A DNA stretch of 64,000 nucleotides from RGIG3009 sp045578625 (GCA_045578625.1 JAZNKN010000054.1:17554-81553); one strand, 5' to 3'; shown: positions 51,123 through 60,098, counted from the stretch's first letter. Program-made: numbers and translations. The notes: generated by a model not told the origin, from the sequence alone.

Positions 51123-52145
51123 TTACGAATGGCTGCGGATGATCTCGTTAATGATGTCCTCCAGTTCCAACGGACGGCGATCTTCATCGTTCGCGGCGTA
51201 TTCCTCGTCGTCATCATCGTCCGACGTGAGCGCAACGGCATCCGGTAGGATTTCCGCCGCGTAGTCCTCGGCGAGGGGGGGTGGTGTCTCATCCGATCCG
51301 TCGTCCCCCTCGGGGGCGGGTGACGGCTCGGAAAGCGGGGCGGCAAACAGCTGCAGACCGGCAAACAGCGCCGCCAGCAGGGCGATCGCGAGATCCGGTG
51401 CGGTGATGAGCGCCGACCCGTCAAACAGTACCGCATCCTGCATCAGATATGCGCCAAAGCGGGTGATGCACGCCACAAAGCCGAGCATCGCCGTGCCCAG
51501 CGCGATCGGCATAGTAAAGCGGGGCGCTTTCTCCTCCACACCCGACGCGTACCGCGCAAAGGACATCAGAAACAGCAGCTCAAACACCAGTAGGATAACT
51601 TCCGTAACACTGCGGTAACGGTTGACCGCACTGGTGAACGAGGTAATATACCACAGCAGGCGAACCCACGTCCACACCACCGGGCAAAGCGCCAACACAC
51701 CGAACGAACAGCGGTCCGTGCGGCGGTTGACAAACCAACGAACCGCGGTGACAAGAAAAAACACGCCGCCGAGCGCCGCGGAAAGAATGAGCAGTGCCGC
51801 CAAAACGCGGGTCATCACGGTAACCGTGAACGGCTGGGGATACGGATATACCCCGCGCCGCAGATCCGCGAACCCATTGATCGCGCTGATGACTAGCGCC
51901 GTGCCGACCCAAGCCGCCGCACAAGCGGTGAGCAGCGCGGGAGTGCCGGCCGCGGTACTGAGCACGCGCGGACGCGCACCGCACAGGAAGAACAGGGCAA
52001 GCAGCGCGATGCCAATGACGCACAGTGTCGCCGTATACAGACCGCTTTCCACGGTGTCGGCGGGTGTCCAGACCAAGCGCATAACGGTAAGCGACAGGCC
52101 CATGACCGCCGCCACGATACACGCCACGTAATAACGAAGCCGCAT
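51123..52145 (-). CDS. Hypothetical eight-helix membrane protein with acidic tail
   Basis: A 340-residue protein with about eight predicted helices across residues 5-285, then a very acidic disordered tail (about 290-330, with an Asp/Glu run DDDDDEEYAANDEDRR) and a final helix-like segment (LELEDIINEIIRS). Not a family I recognise. The ATG at 52145 has GGAGGAACGG upstream. No close partner; gltA lies upstream beyond a terminator. Confidence 0.7.
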   Translation of the reverse strand: MRLRYYVACIVAAVMGLSLTVMRLVWTPADTVESGLYTATLCVIGIALLALFFLCGARPRVLSTAAGTPALLTACAAAWVGTALVISAINGFADLRRGVYPYPQPFTVTVMTRVLAALLILSAALGGVFFLVTAVRWFVNRRTDRCSFGVLALCPVVWTWVRLLWYITSFTSAVNRYRSVTEVILLVFELLFLMSFARYASGVEEKAPRFTMPIALGTAMLGFVACITRFGAYLMQDAVLFDGSALITAPDLAIALLAALFAGLQLFAAPLSEPSPAPEGDDGSDETPPPLAEDYAAEILPDAVALTSDDDDDEEYAANDEDRRPLELEDIINEIIRSHS

Positions 52146-52229
52146 AGCCCGTTCCTCCTTTACTCCATATCGGTTCACAGTACATTGTACCACATTTTTT
52201 TCGGAAATCAACCGCGAAGCCTCTGTTTT

Positions 52230-52266
52230 TATAAAAAAGCGCCGGAAGTACCTTCCGGCGCTGTGA
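52230..52266 (-). terminator. Terminator after citrate synthase
   Basis: Stem AGCGCCGGAAG with 3-base loop and complement, followed on the minus strand by CTTTTTTATAA. Confidence 0.85.
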
Positions 52267-52267
52267 C

Positions 52268-53614
52268 TTAGCGGTCTTCCACGGGGATATACTGCCGTGC
52301 CTTGACGGACGGCTTGTAGGCGGGGCGGATGATCCGGCCGCCGGTCAACAGTTCCTCAATGCGGTGTGCGCACCAACCAACAATGCGGGCAGTAGCAAAC
52401 AACGGAGTGAACAGATCCTCGGAAATACCAAGAGAACGGTACACCAGGCCAGAGTACATATCCACGTTGGCGCACACAGCTTTGTCGATGCCGCGGACGT
52501 TCCGCATCACGTCGGGAGCGAGACGCTCCACCGTCTCCAACAGACGGAACTCATCGCCAAAGCCCTTTTTGTCCGCCATGCGCGCGGCTTCGCGCTTGAG
52601 GATGACGGCGCGGGGGTCGGACAGCGTGTATACCGCGTGACCCATGCCGTAGATCAGTCCGGAGCCATCGCCCGCCTCGCGGCGCAGCATTTTACCCAGA
52701 TAGGCGGCGACCTCATCCTCGTCGTCCCAGTGGGTAACGTGTGCCTTGATATCCTCCAACATTTCAGAGACCTTCAGGTTGGCGCCGCCGTGACGCGGGC
52801 CCTTCAGCGCACCGACCGCCGCGGCGATCGCCGCATAGGTATCGGTCCCTGACGAGGACAGCACGCGCGTGGCAAACGCTGAGTTGTTACCGCCGCCGTG
52901 CTCCGCGTGCAGCATCAGGCACAGATCCAGCAAGAGAGCCTCCTCTTGCGTATAACTGGCATCCGCACGGATGGTACGCAGGATGGTCTCGGAGGTGGAC
53001 AGACCCGGAAGCAGCGGGTGGAAATACATACTTTCTCTGTCGTAATGGCGGCGCTTGACCTGATACGAATAACCCAGAATGGTGGGCAGCATCGCGATCA
53101 GTCCCATGCACTGGCGCAGCACGTTTTCGACCGAGGTGTTCTCCGGATCGTCATCGTACGAATACATGACCAGTACCGAACGTGCGATCTTATTCATAAT
53201 GTTGGGGGACGGCGCTTTGAGGATCATGTCCTCAGCAAAATACTCCGGCAGCTCGCGGTTGTCCGAGAGCAGGTCGGTGAACTGTTTGGCCTGAGCGGCT
53301 GTGGGCAACGAGCCGAACAGCAGCAAAAACGCGACCTCCTCAAAACCGAAACGACCCCGTTCGTAGCTGCCGCCTACCAGATCGTTGATGTTGTAGCCGC
53401 GATAGGTCAGCTCACCCGCGACCGGCGTTTTTTCACCCTCGTTCAGCACATAACCGTGAACGTTACAAATATTGGTAAGACCCACAAGCACCCCGGTGCC
53501 GTCCGAGTTACGCAGGCCGCGTTTGAGCTCGTAGTTCGAAAACTTCTCCGGAGAAATGCGGTTCTTTTCTTTCACTTGTTCACATAAAGATGTGAATAAC
53601 GAGTTATATTCCAT
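52268..53614 (-). CDS. gltA: Citrate synthase
   Basis: A 448-residue citrate/2-methylcitrate synthase condensing oxaloacetate (or a relative) with acetyl-CoA. Active-site His regions are LMLHAEHGGGNNSAF and KGPRHGGAN; the catalytic-Asp region follows in the C-terminal third. The open frame extends upstream to 53722, but GAAAGGAACC places the ATG at 53614. No aconitase or isocitrate dehydrogenase gene is adjacent. Strong own promoter. Confidence 0.93.
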   Translation of the reverse strand: MEYNSLFTSLCEQVKEKNRISPEKFSNYELKRGLRNSDGTGVLVGLTNICNVHGYVLNEGEKTPVAGELTYRGYNINDLVGGSYERGRFGFEEVAFLLLFGSLPTAAQAKQFTDLLSDNRELPEYFAEDMILKAPSPNIMNKIARSVLVMYSYDDDPENTSVENVLRQCMGLIAMLPTILGYSYQVKRRHYDRESMYFHPLLPGLSTSETILRTIRADASYTQEEALLLDLCLMLHAEHGGGNNSAFATRVLSSSGTDTYAAIAAAVGALKGPRHGGANLKVSEMLEDIKAHVTHWDDEDEVAAYLGKMLRREAGDGSGLIYGMGHAVYTLSDPRAVILKREAARMADKKGFGDEFRLLETVERLAPDVMRNVRGIDKAVCANVDMYSGLVYRSLGISEDLFTPLFATARIVGWCAHRIEELLTGGRIIRPAYKPSVKARQYIPVEDR

Positions 53615-53648
53615 AGCCGTGGTTCCTTTCGCGTTGACAGTAAATTCC

Positions 53649-53677
53649 ATTATACAACTGACACAAAGCCTTGTCAA
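53649..53677 (-). promoter_or_regulatory. Consensus promoter of citrate synthase gene
   Basis: On the minus strand: TTGACA (53672-53677), 17-base spacer, TATAAT (53649-53654): a perfect housekeeping consensus. Confidence 0.85.
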
Positions 53678-53804
53678 TGTTTGTTTTCCAGAAAATGAAA
53701 TTTTTGGCGTTCTTTCTTTCATTTTTTGCCAAATTTCCCGATTTAAGTCCCGATTTTACAAAAAAATGAAATTTTTGTTGTTTTTCAAATCAGGAGGATG
53801 CTGT

Positions 53805-54821
53805 ATGAGATCGTATGCTGTTTTGTGTGTTTTGTGCTATCTGTTGTTCCTGCTGTTGGCGCTGCCGACACTGAAATTCACCCCTGCCTCCGCGGACGAG
53901 CCTGACGAGCCTCCCACTAAGACCACGACACCCAAAACACCCGATGCGGGCGGGACTGCCGACGTGACCGAGCCGCCTGCCGAGACGGAGGATCCGAACG
54001 CGGTGTTTCGGGTGCTGGACGCGAGCGCCGGCGTCATATACACCTTTGCCGAGCGGGATTTTTTGATCTATACCGTGGCGGCGGAGCTGCCGGCCTCGTA
54101 CCCGCCCGAAGCGCTCAAGGCGCAGGCCGTCGCCGCGTACACATATTATACCTACCAAAAAAATCGACACGCCGCCGGTGTGGAGGACGCGGATTTTTCC
54201 GACGTACCGGGGGATTTCCCCACCGCTTACACCGCCGAGGCGCTGAAGAAGCGCTGGGGCGACGAGTATGAACACTATCTGCAAAAGATCGCGGACGCCG
54301 TGGACGCAGTGGCGGGTGAGATGGTGCTGTATAACGGTGAGCCGATCTTTGCGGCATACCACAGCTGCAACAGCGGTCTTACCGAGACGGCAAAGACCGT
54401 CTGGAACGTGGACTATCCCTATCTGCGATCGGTGGCAAGCAGCGGCGACAAGCTGTCCCCTAAATATTCCTCCACCGTGACGGTGTCGGACAAGGAGTTC
54501 GCTGCCGCCTTTCCCGAGCTAAAGCTGACCGGCGATGCGGGTACTTGGATCACCGGCAAACCGACCGTCTCCGAGGCAGGAACGGTAACGTCCATCACCA
54601 TCGGCGGCAAAAGCCTGACCGGACGCGAGGTGCGCACCGCACTGGGGCTGCGCTCGGCATGCTTTACAGTGAGCCACGGCACAGAGGGCTTTACCTTTAC
54701 CGTGACCGGCTACGGGCATGGGGTCGGTATGAGTCAGTACGGTGCCAAGGAGATGGCGGATCGCGGGTTCACCTACGACGAGATCCTGAAGCACTATTAT
54801 ACCGGTGTCACCGTGGCGTGA
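53805..54821 (+). CDS. SpoIID/LytB-domain protein
   Basis: A 338-residue exported protein: N-terminal signal or anchor (about 5-25), a Thr/Pro/Glu-rich linker (30-65), then a SpoIID domain (about 75-335; LIYTVAAELPASYPPEALKAQAVAAYTY with the probable catalytic Glu, and YGHGVGMSQYGAKEMA). SpoIID is a lytic transglycosylase needed for engulfment during sporulation; the domain also occurs in vegetative proteins. The ATG at 53805 has CAGGAGGATG upstream; the longer frame is A/T-rich spacer. Confidence 0.87.
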   Translation: MRSYAVLCVLCYLLFLLLALPTLKFTPASADEPDEPPTKTTTPKTPDAGGTADVTEPPAETEDPNAVFRVLDASAGVIYTFAERDFLIYTVAAELPASYPPEALKAQAVAAYTYYTYQKNRHAAGVEDADFSDVPGDFPTAYTAEALKKRWGDEYEHYLQKIADAVDAVAGEMVLYNGEPIFAAYHSCNSGLTETAKTVWNVDYPYLRSVASSGDKLSPKYSSTVTVSDKEFAAAFPELKLTGDAGTWITGKPTVSEAGTVTSITIGGKSLTGREVRTALGLRSACFTVSHGTEGFTFTVTGYGHGVGMSQYGAKEMADRGFTYDEILKHYYTGVTVA

Positions 54822-54867
54822 TCCCGCGGCTGTCACCGGCACCCTGGTTGCCGGTGGTGTTGAACAA

Positions 54868-54905
54868 CGAAAGCGCCCCGACGGTGTCGGGGCGCTTTGG
54901 TTTTG
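54868..54905. terminator. Terminator between spoIID-like gene and pduL
   Basis: A perfect stem AAAGCGCCCCGAC with 3-base loop (54870-54898). T-rich sequence follows on the plus strand (GGTTTTG). It probably serves both convergent genes. Confidence 0.75.
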
Positions 54906-54911
54906 ATGCGA

Positions 54912-55487
54912 TCAGCGGATGAGTGTGCCCATCGTGCCGCAGCCGGCACAGGCGGCATTGGATTCGTCGGTGTCGATATGCATCGCAAGCGCGAACTTTT
55001 CGCTGACGCGAACCACCACGTCACCGAAGGTCAGGGCGCGACCGTCGGTCTCGACCTGTACGCTGACAACGTCTTTATCCTGCACGCCGTACTCGGCGGC
55101 ATCAGCGGGAGTCATGTGGATGTGACGCTTAGCGGCGATGACACCCTCGGTCAGCTCCACTTCACCGCAGGGACCGACCAGCTTGCACGCGCCGGAGCCG
55201 GCGATATCGCCTGACTCACGGATGGGCGCGACCACACCGATGGCGCGCGCGTCAGTCAGCGAGATCTCGACCTGCGACGCGGGACGCGTGGGGCCCAGAA
55301 TGCTGACGCCGGTGAGCGTCTTCTTGGAGCCGACAACGTCTACGCGCTCGGTGCAGGCGTACTGACCGGGCTGAGACAGGTCTTTTTTGTTGGTCAGCTC
55401 GTAGCCCTTGCCGAACAGAATATCCAGATCCTCGCGGCTGAGATGGACGTGGCGAGCCGAAGTTTCTACCATGATTTGTTTTGCCAT
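54912..55487 (-). CDS. pduL: PduL-type phosphotransacylase
   Basis: A 191-residue phosphate propanoyl/acetyltransferase of the PduL family, unrelated to Pta. Two zinc-binding parts are visible: SARHVHLSRED near the N-terminus and AAKRHIHMTPADA near 125. No bacterial microcompartment shell genes are nearby, so it probably serves as the housekeeping enzyme turning acetyl-CoA into acetyl-phosphate after PFOR (inference). The ATG at 55487 has GAGGTG upstream. Single gene. Confidence 0.92.
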   Translation of the reverse strand: MAKQIMVETSARHVHLSREDLDILFGKGYELTNKKDLSQPGQYACTERVDVVGSKKTLTGVSILGPTRPASQVEISLTDARAIGVVAPIRESGDIAGSGACKLVGPCGEVELTEGVIAAKRHIHMTPADAAEYGVQDKDVVSVQVETDGRALTFGDVVVRVSEKFALAMHIDTDESNAACAGCGTMGTLIR

Positions 55488-55525
55488 AATGAAAAGCACC
55501 TCTTTGTCTTTAATTTTCATTTAAG

Positions 55526-55554
55526 AGAGTATCACTTTTGACCAGATTTGTCAA
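55526..55554 (-). promoter_or_regulatory. Promoter of pduL
   Basis: On the minus strand: TTGACA (55549-55554), 17-base spacer, TACTCT (55526-55531). Further upstream a TTGACC-4-GGTCAA inverted repeat lies at 55601-55616, a possible operator. Confidence 0.65.
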
Positions 55555-55644
55555 GGAAAAGCAAGCCTTCACCGTTGTTTGTGCGAGACGGACAATGATG
55601 TTGACCGTTAGGTCAAACGATGCTGTTCTCTCACGGACACAAAC

Positions 55645-55686
55645 ACAAAAAATAAAGGGACTGTTTTGACAGTCCCTTTATTTTTT
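55645..55686 (-). terminator. Terminator after tRNA-Arg
   Basis: Stem TAAAGGGACTG with 6-base loop and complement (55653-55680), with T-runs on both sides, directly after the tRNA 3' end. Confidence 0.85.
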
Positions 55687-55760
55687 GGCACCCCCAACAG
55701 GAATCGAACCTGTAACTGCCCCTTAGGAGGGGGCTGTTATATCCATTTAACTATGAGGGC
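55686..55760 (-). tRNA. tRNA-Arg (anticodon CCU)
   Basis: A 75-nt cloverleaf on the minus strand: acceptor GCCCTCA/TGGGGGT with encoded CCA, D-arm AGTTAAATGGATATAAC, anticodon stem GCCCC/GGGGC around loop CTCCTAA (anticodon CCT), and T-arm ACAGG-TTCGATT-CCTGT. It reads AGG codons. Its 5' half is repeated 128 bases upstream. Confidence 0.93.
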
Positions 55761-55773
55761 GTATTGCGGGGCG
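55737..55773 (-). repeat. 37-bp direct repeat, copy A (inside tRNA-Arg)
   Basis: A 37-bp stretch covering the first 24 nt of tRNA-Arg and 13 nt upstream. Identical to copy B at 55865-55901. Confidence 0.85.
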
Positions 55774-55823
55774 CTTGGTAAGGGGGCTGTTCATGCGAGC
55801 GCCGCGAGCATCAAGGTTCCGGG

Positions 55824-55901
55824 GACCCATTCAAAATCTTTGATTTTGTCAATGGGTCGGGTTCTTATATCCATTTAACTATGAGGGCGTATTGCGGGGC
55901 G
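55824..55901 (-). pseudogene. Truncated tRNA-Arg 5' half (copy B) with attached hairpin
   Basis: On the minus strand the first 24 nt of tRNA-Arg plus 13 nt of leader are repeated exactly (55865-55901), then diverge into a hairpin with arms GACCCATT...AATGGGTC and CAAAATC/GATTTTG (about 55824-55860). No anticodon or T-arm follows, so it is not a working tRNA. It may be a remnant of a second tRNA gene, a failed integration, or a short RNA. Confidence 0.6.
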
Positions 55902-55983
55902 TTTGCTTTCCTATTATATAGCACCTGCCGACGGTTGTCAATTCAAGCGGCAAATACTTCCACACACTTTTTTCGACAAAAGG

Positions 55984-56012
55984 TTGTTTTTTTCGGGTGG
56001 AGCGTGTATACT
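55984..56012 (+). promoter_or_regulatory. Promoter of DUF3048 lipoprotein gene
   Basis: On the plus strand: TTGTTT (55984-55989), 17-base spacer, TATACT (56007-56012). Confidence 0.6.
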
Positions 56013-56052
56013 GGATGCATGATAATTTTTTAAGGAAATGGGGAATCCGTGT

Positions 56053-57153
56053 ATGAAACGTGTGGTATCTGCTCTGCTGGTCATCTCGCTATTGATGACC
56101 GGACTGAGCGCCTGCTCCAAGCAGCCGGACACGTCCTCCGATACGACCACGACCACGGCCGCTACCACAACGACCGCGCCAACCACCACGACCACCACCG
56201 CACCCTCTCAACCGATCGTGGATCCTGTGGAATACAATTACAATCCGCTGACCGGTGTGAACGACCTGAAAAGTGACAGCAACCGCCCGGTGGCGATCAT
56301 GGTGACGAACGAACCGGGTATCATCGGCAACCAATACGGCATCGACAAGGCGGATTTCTATATGGAGACGGAGGCTGAGGGCTCTGTGCCGCGTATTATG
56401 GCTGTGTTCGCCAGTGCGGATCGCATTCCCGCCAAGTTCGGCCCCATCCGCAGCGCGCGCACGCCGTTTATCGCCACCGCCAATGCGTTGGGCGCGGTGT
56501 ACGTGTATTCCGGTGCGACGACCTACGTCACCAACATCCTCAAGAATATGAAGAACTTTGACCGCATCACCAACACCGATAAGGTGACGCTGTGGCGCGA
56601 CTCGTATCTTTCGGCCAACGCCAACGTCAGCTGGAACAACCTCATCACCGGCGGCGAGCAGATCGCGGCCCGCATGGAAAAGAACGGTGTATCGATGACC
56701 GCCACCAAAACCGCCCCGTTCACTTTTGGTGAAAAGACCGGCGACGTGACCGCTAACACGGTGCAGCTTAAATCCACTGCCAGCACCAACATCACCTTTA
56801 TCTACGATGCCGAGACCGGTCTGTACGGTAAAAACAACGGCAAAGCCGCCTCTTGCAAGCCGCAGGAATCGTTGGAGGGTAATCAGATCCAGGTGTCCAA
56901 CGTTCTGGTGCTTTATGCGGAGAAATACGTGGAATCGAAAAATGCCAAGTATACCTGGTACAATTTCCGAACGGGTACCGGTTCGGGTTACATCGTCTCG
57001 GGCGGTACGGCGCGTGAGATCAAATTCACCCGCACCGAAAACAGCCTGAGCTTTACCGAGGCGGACGGCACTACCCCGCTGGCGTTTGCGGAGGGCAAGA
57101 CCTATATGGTGTTGGCCGACAAGAAATTGAGCGAGGATATTTCGTTTTCCTGA
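56053..57153 (+). CDS. DUF3048 lipoprotein (YerB-like)
   Basis: A 366-residue lipoprotein: signal peptide with lipobox LSAC (Cys about 22), a Thr-rich linker (about 30-55, TTTTAATTTTAPTTTTT), then a DUF3048 N-terminal domain (near 65-200; GIDKADFYMETEAEGSVPRI, GPIRSARTPF) and C-terminal domain (to 366; WYNFRTGTGSGYIVSGG). B. subtilis YerB is the named relative; function is unknown. The ATG at 56053 is preferred because the upstream ATG at 56038 lies before the GGGGAA site. Confidence 0.88.
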   Translation: MKRVVSALLVISLLMTGLSACSKQPDTSSDTTTTTAATTTTAPTTTTTTAPSQPIVDPVEYNYNPLTGVNDLKSDSNRPVAIMVTNEPGIIGNQYGIDKADFYMETEAEGSVPRIMAVFASADRIPAKFGPIRSARTPFIATANALGAVYVYSGATTYVTNILKNMKNFDRITNTDKVTLWRDSYLSANANVSWNNLITGGEQIAARMEKNGVSMTATKTAPFTFGEKTGDVTANTVQLKSTASTNITFIYDAETGLYGKNNGKAASCKPQESLEGNQIQVSNVLVLYAEKYVESKNAKYTWYNFRTGTGSGYIVSGGTAREIKFTRTENSLSFTEADGTTPLAFAEGKTYMVLADKKLSEDISFS

Positions 57154-57160
57154 GTAATAC

Positions 57161-57200
57161 ACAGAGCACCCCGCCGCGAATGCGGCGGGGTGCTGTTTGT
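57161..57200 (+). terminator. Terminator after DUF3048 gene
   Basis: Stem AGCACCCCGCCGC with 4-base loop and complement, followed by GTTTGTCTG on the plus strand. Confidence 0.82.
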
Positions 57201-57264
57201 CTGTAAAAAGGTGAACGGAACGACATATCAGTCATTCCCTACACCCCACCGCCTATCGGGCAGG

Positions 57265-57480
57265 TTAAGAGGGCGGGTTTTGACGGCGCTTGAGCGGTTC
57301 AATGCTGCCGTCGGGGTTTTGCAGTGAGACGTTGTCCAACGTTCCGATCATATCGGCGCGGATCTCGGCAATGTAGGCGGCGCGGAGGGCTCGACGCTCC
57401 TCCTGCTCGGCGGCGGTCAGCTCACGCTCACGCGAGATGCGGGTCAATTCGCTGATGCGCTCTAACTGTTTTTTCTCCAT
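57265..57480 (-). CDS. DUF896 (YnzC-like) small protein
   Basis: A 71-residue protein of the UPF0291/DUF896 family, recognised by LERISELTRISRERELTAAE followed by EEQEERRALRAAYIAEIR: a helical hairpin. Family function is unknown, though members are linked with the SOS operon in Bacillus. The ATG at 57480 has GGAGTAGTT upstream and lies 9 bases after rsmG, so it is the third gene of the mnmG-rsmG operon. Confidence 0.85.
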   Translation of the reverse strand: MEKKQLERISELTRISRERELTAAEQEERRALRAAYIAEIRADMIGTLDNVSLQNPDGSIEPLKRRQNPPS

Positions 57481-57489
57481 AACTACTCC

Positions 57490-58224
57490 TTATCCCAACG
57501 GGTCTTTGGCGATCTTAGCGGAAGCGCGTGGGTAAGCTGCGGGGGTGTTTTGCACCTTTTTGAACACGAAAATGCGGCGCTCCTGCTGCTCGATACCCTC
57601 GCGCGGGTGTTTGGGAAGCAGCAGTTTGTTTACCGCGGCGGTCTTGCCGCCAAGGCGCGCCAGCGCTTTGCCCGCGGCGCGGTGTTCCTCGTCGCTGTCG
57701 GGTCCTTTGAGTGCCAAAAATACACCGTCCTGGCGCACAAACGGCAGACAATATTCGAGCAGCACCGGTAGCGCCGCGACGGCGCGGGCGGTAGCCACGT
57801 CGAACTGCTCACGAAGCTGAGGCTTGCGACCGCCTTCCTCGGCGCGGGCGTGGATGCGCTGCACCGGAATCTCCAGTTCGTTGCACACCGTCTCCAAAAA
57901 CACCAAACGCTTATTCAAGCTATCCAACAGGGTGAGCTTAATATCCGGCCGCACGATGGCGAGCGGAATACCGGGAAAGCCCGCACCCGTACCGACGTCG
58001 ATCAGCGACAGCCCTTGTCTTTCGGGTAGCAGCGGCACGGCGGCTAAGCTGTCCGCAAAATGCTTGACCGTGATCCCAAGCGGGTCGGTAATTGCGGTCA
58101 GGTTCATCTTTTGATTCCATTCGACCAACAATTCGGCGTACCGATCCAGCTTGTCGCAGGCTGTGGCATCCAAGGTGACACCGTATTCCGCGGTCAGTTC
58201 ACACAATAACGACTTGTCGATCAC
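57490..58224 (-). CDS. rsmG: 16S rRNA (guanine-527-N7)-methyltransferase
   Basis: A 244-residue RsmG (GidB). It methylates G527 of 16S rRNA with SAM (motif IDVGTGAGFPGIPLAI near 70) and its loss can give streptomycin resistance. Start: GTG at 58224 after GGGGAGGAG; it overlaps the mnmG stop by 4 bases (GTGA), so translation is probably coupled. Confidence 0.94.
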   Translation of the reverse strand: MIDKSLLCELTAEYGVTLDATACDKLDRYAELLVEWNQKMNLTAITDPLGITVKHFADSLAAVPLLPERQGLSLIDVGTGAGFPGIPLAIVRPDIKLTLLDSLNKRLVFLETVCNELEIPVQRIHARAEEGGRKPQLREQFDVATARAVAALPVLLEYCLPFVRQDGVFLALKGPDSDEEHRAAGKALARLGGKTAAVNKLLLPKHPREGIEQQERRIFVFKKVQNTPAAYPRASAKIAKDPLG

Positions 58225-60098
58225 GCCTGCTCCTCCCCTCTGCCGGCCAGCCAAACGATGAGTACCGATACGTCTGCCGGACTGACCCCGCTGATGCGCG
58301 ATGCCTGACCAATGCTGCGCGGATGGATCTTTTGCAGCTTTTCCTGCGCTTCCAAGCGCAATCCGGTAATAGCGGTATAATCCAGATCCTCCGGCAGCAG
58401 CCGATTTTCCAACCGCCGCATTTCTTCAATATCCGCCTGCTGGCGGCGAACGTAGCCTTCGTATTTTACCTCGACCTCGACCTGCTCACGCACCAAGGGA
58501 TCCAACATCGGTGCGGATACACCGAGGGTGGCGAGCGTTTCGTAGGTGATCTGCGGGCGGCGCAGCAACTCCTCCAGACGGATGCCGGTGACGATCGGCG
58601 TTGTACCGGCGTCGGTCAGCACCGCGTTTACCGTTTCCGAGGGCGGCAAAATGGTATCGTGTAACCGTTTGCGTTCAGCTGCTTTTTGCTCCTGACGGTG
58701 GCAAAAGCGCTCCCACCGTCCGTCGTCCACCAGACCGACCTCACGACCAATGGGGGTCAAACGCTCGTCCGCGTTGTCCTGACGCAGCACCAAGCGGTAT
58801 TCCGAGCGCGAGGTCATCATACGGTAGGGATCGGAGCAGCCCTTAGTCACCAGATCGTCGATGAGCGTGCCGATATATCCCGACGCGCGGTCTAGCACCA
58901 ACGGCTCTTTGCCCTGCACGCGGCGCGCAGCGTTGATACCCGCGACCAAGCCCTGTGCGGCAGCCTCCTCATATCCTGAGCTGCCATTGAACTGTCCCGC
59001 ACCGTACACGCCGGGCAGCGCTTTGCACGCGAGACTGGCGTCCAACTCGGTGGGGTCGCAGCAATCGTATTCAATGGCGTATGCCGGACGCATCACGCTG
59101 ACGTTTTCCAAGCCCGGAATGGTGTGCAGGAACTGAAGCTGCACGTCCACTGGCAGCGAGGAGGACAGGCCCTGCAGATACATTTCATCGGTATGCAGGC
59201 CGCACGGCTCGATAAACACCTGATGGCGTTCCTTTTCCGCAAAACGGACGATCTTATCCTCAATACTGGGGCAGTAGCGCGGGCCGACGCCGTGGATCTT
59301 TCCACCGTACAGCGGGGAACGGTGGAGATTTTCGTGGATAACGCGCTTGGTCTCCTCCGTTGTCCATGTGATGTGGCAATCCACCTGATTTTCCAGAATG
59401 CCGCCGGTCTCAAAGGAGAACGGAACGACCGGTTCATCGCCGGGCTGCGGCTCGGTCTTGGTAAAATCGATACTGGAGCGCAGCACCCGCGCGGGAGTGC
59501 CGGTCTTAAAGCGGCGCAGGGTCAGCCCCAATGACAAGAGCGACTCGGTGAGCCGCGACGCCGGAAACAGACCGTCCGGACCGCCGTCGTAGGAGACGTC
59601 ACCGATGAAGATGCGCCCCTGCAGATAGGTGCCGGTGGCGAGAATGACCGTATCGGCCAGATATTGCTCCCCCAGCTGCGTGGTAAGACACCACCGACCG
59701 TCGATCGGCTCAAGCGAGACGATCTCCGCCTGACGCAGCTGCAGCCCCGGCTGGGTCTCCAGACGGTGCTTCATATACACGCCGTAGGCGCGGCGGTCGA
59801 TCTGCGCGCGTAGGGAATGCACCGCCGGCCCTTTGCCGCGGTTAAGCATACGGGATTGCAGGAAGGTGGCGTCCGCCGCCTTACCCATTTCACCGCCGAG
59901 CGCGTCGATCTCACGCACCAGATGCCCCTTGGCCGTACCGCCGATGGAGGGGTTGCACGGCATATTGCCGACGGCGTCGAGGTTGATGGTGAATATGACA
60001 GCAGAACACCCAAGCCGCGCTGCCGCCAAAGCGGCTTCGATGCCCGCGTGTCCCGCGCCGATGACGGCGACCTGATACTCTCCTGCGTGAAATTTCAT
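58221..60098 (-). CDS. mnmG: tRNA U34 carboxymethylaminomethyl-modifying enzyme MnmG
   Basis: A 625-residue FAD protein (GidA). With MnmE it modifies the wobble uridine of several tRNAs. FAD motif VIGAGHAGIEAALAAARLG at 12-30, the signature NPSIGGTAKGHLVREIDALGG near 49, the catalytic Cys region and the C-terminal helical domain are intact. Its partner gene mnmE, usually next to it, is not in the window. Promoter TTGCCC-17-TATAAT (60135-60163, minus strand). Confidence 0.96.
   Translation of the reverse strand: MKFHAGEYQVAVIGAGHAGIEAALAAARLGCSAVIFTINLDAVGNMPCNPSIGGTAKGHLVREIDALGGEMGKAADATFLQSRMLNRGKGPAVHSLRAQIDRRAYGVYMKHRLETQPGLQLRQAEIVSLEPIDGRWCLTTQLGEQYLADTVILATGTYLQGRIFIGDVSYDGGPDGLFPASRLTESLLSLGLTLRRFKTGTPARVLRSSIDFTKTEPQPGDEPVVPFSFETGGILENQVDCHITWTTEETKRVIHENLHRSPLYGGKIHGVGPRYCPSIEDKIVRFAEKERHQVFIEPCGLHTDEMYLQGLSSSLPVDVQLQFLHTIPGLENVSVMRPAYAIEYDCCDPTELDASLACKALPGVYGAGQFNGSSGYEEAAAQGLVAGINAARRVQGKEPLVLDRASGYIGTLIDDLVTKGCSDPYRMMTSRSEYRLVLRQDNADERLTPIGREVGLVDDGRWERFCHRQEQKAAERKRLHDTILPPSETVNAVLTDAGTTPIVTGIRLEELLRRPQITYETLATLGVSAPMLDPLVREQVEVEVKYEGYVRRQQADIEEMRRLENRLLPEDLDYTAITGLRLEAQEKLQKIHPRSIGQASRISGVSPADVSVLIVWLAGRGEEQA

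Noticed and set aside
55824..55901. A second functional tRNA gene
   Set aside because: Only acceptor and D-arm 5' parts are present; no anticodon arm, T-arm or CCA end follows.
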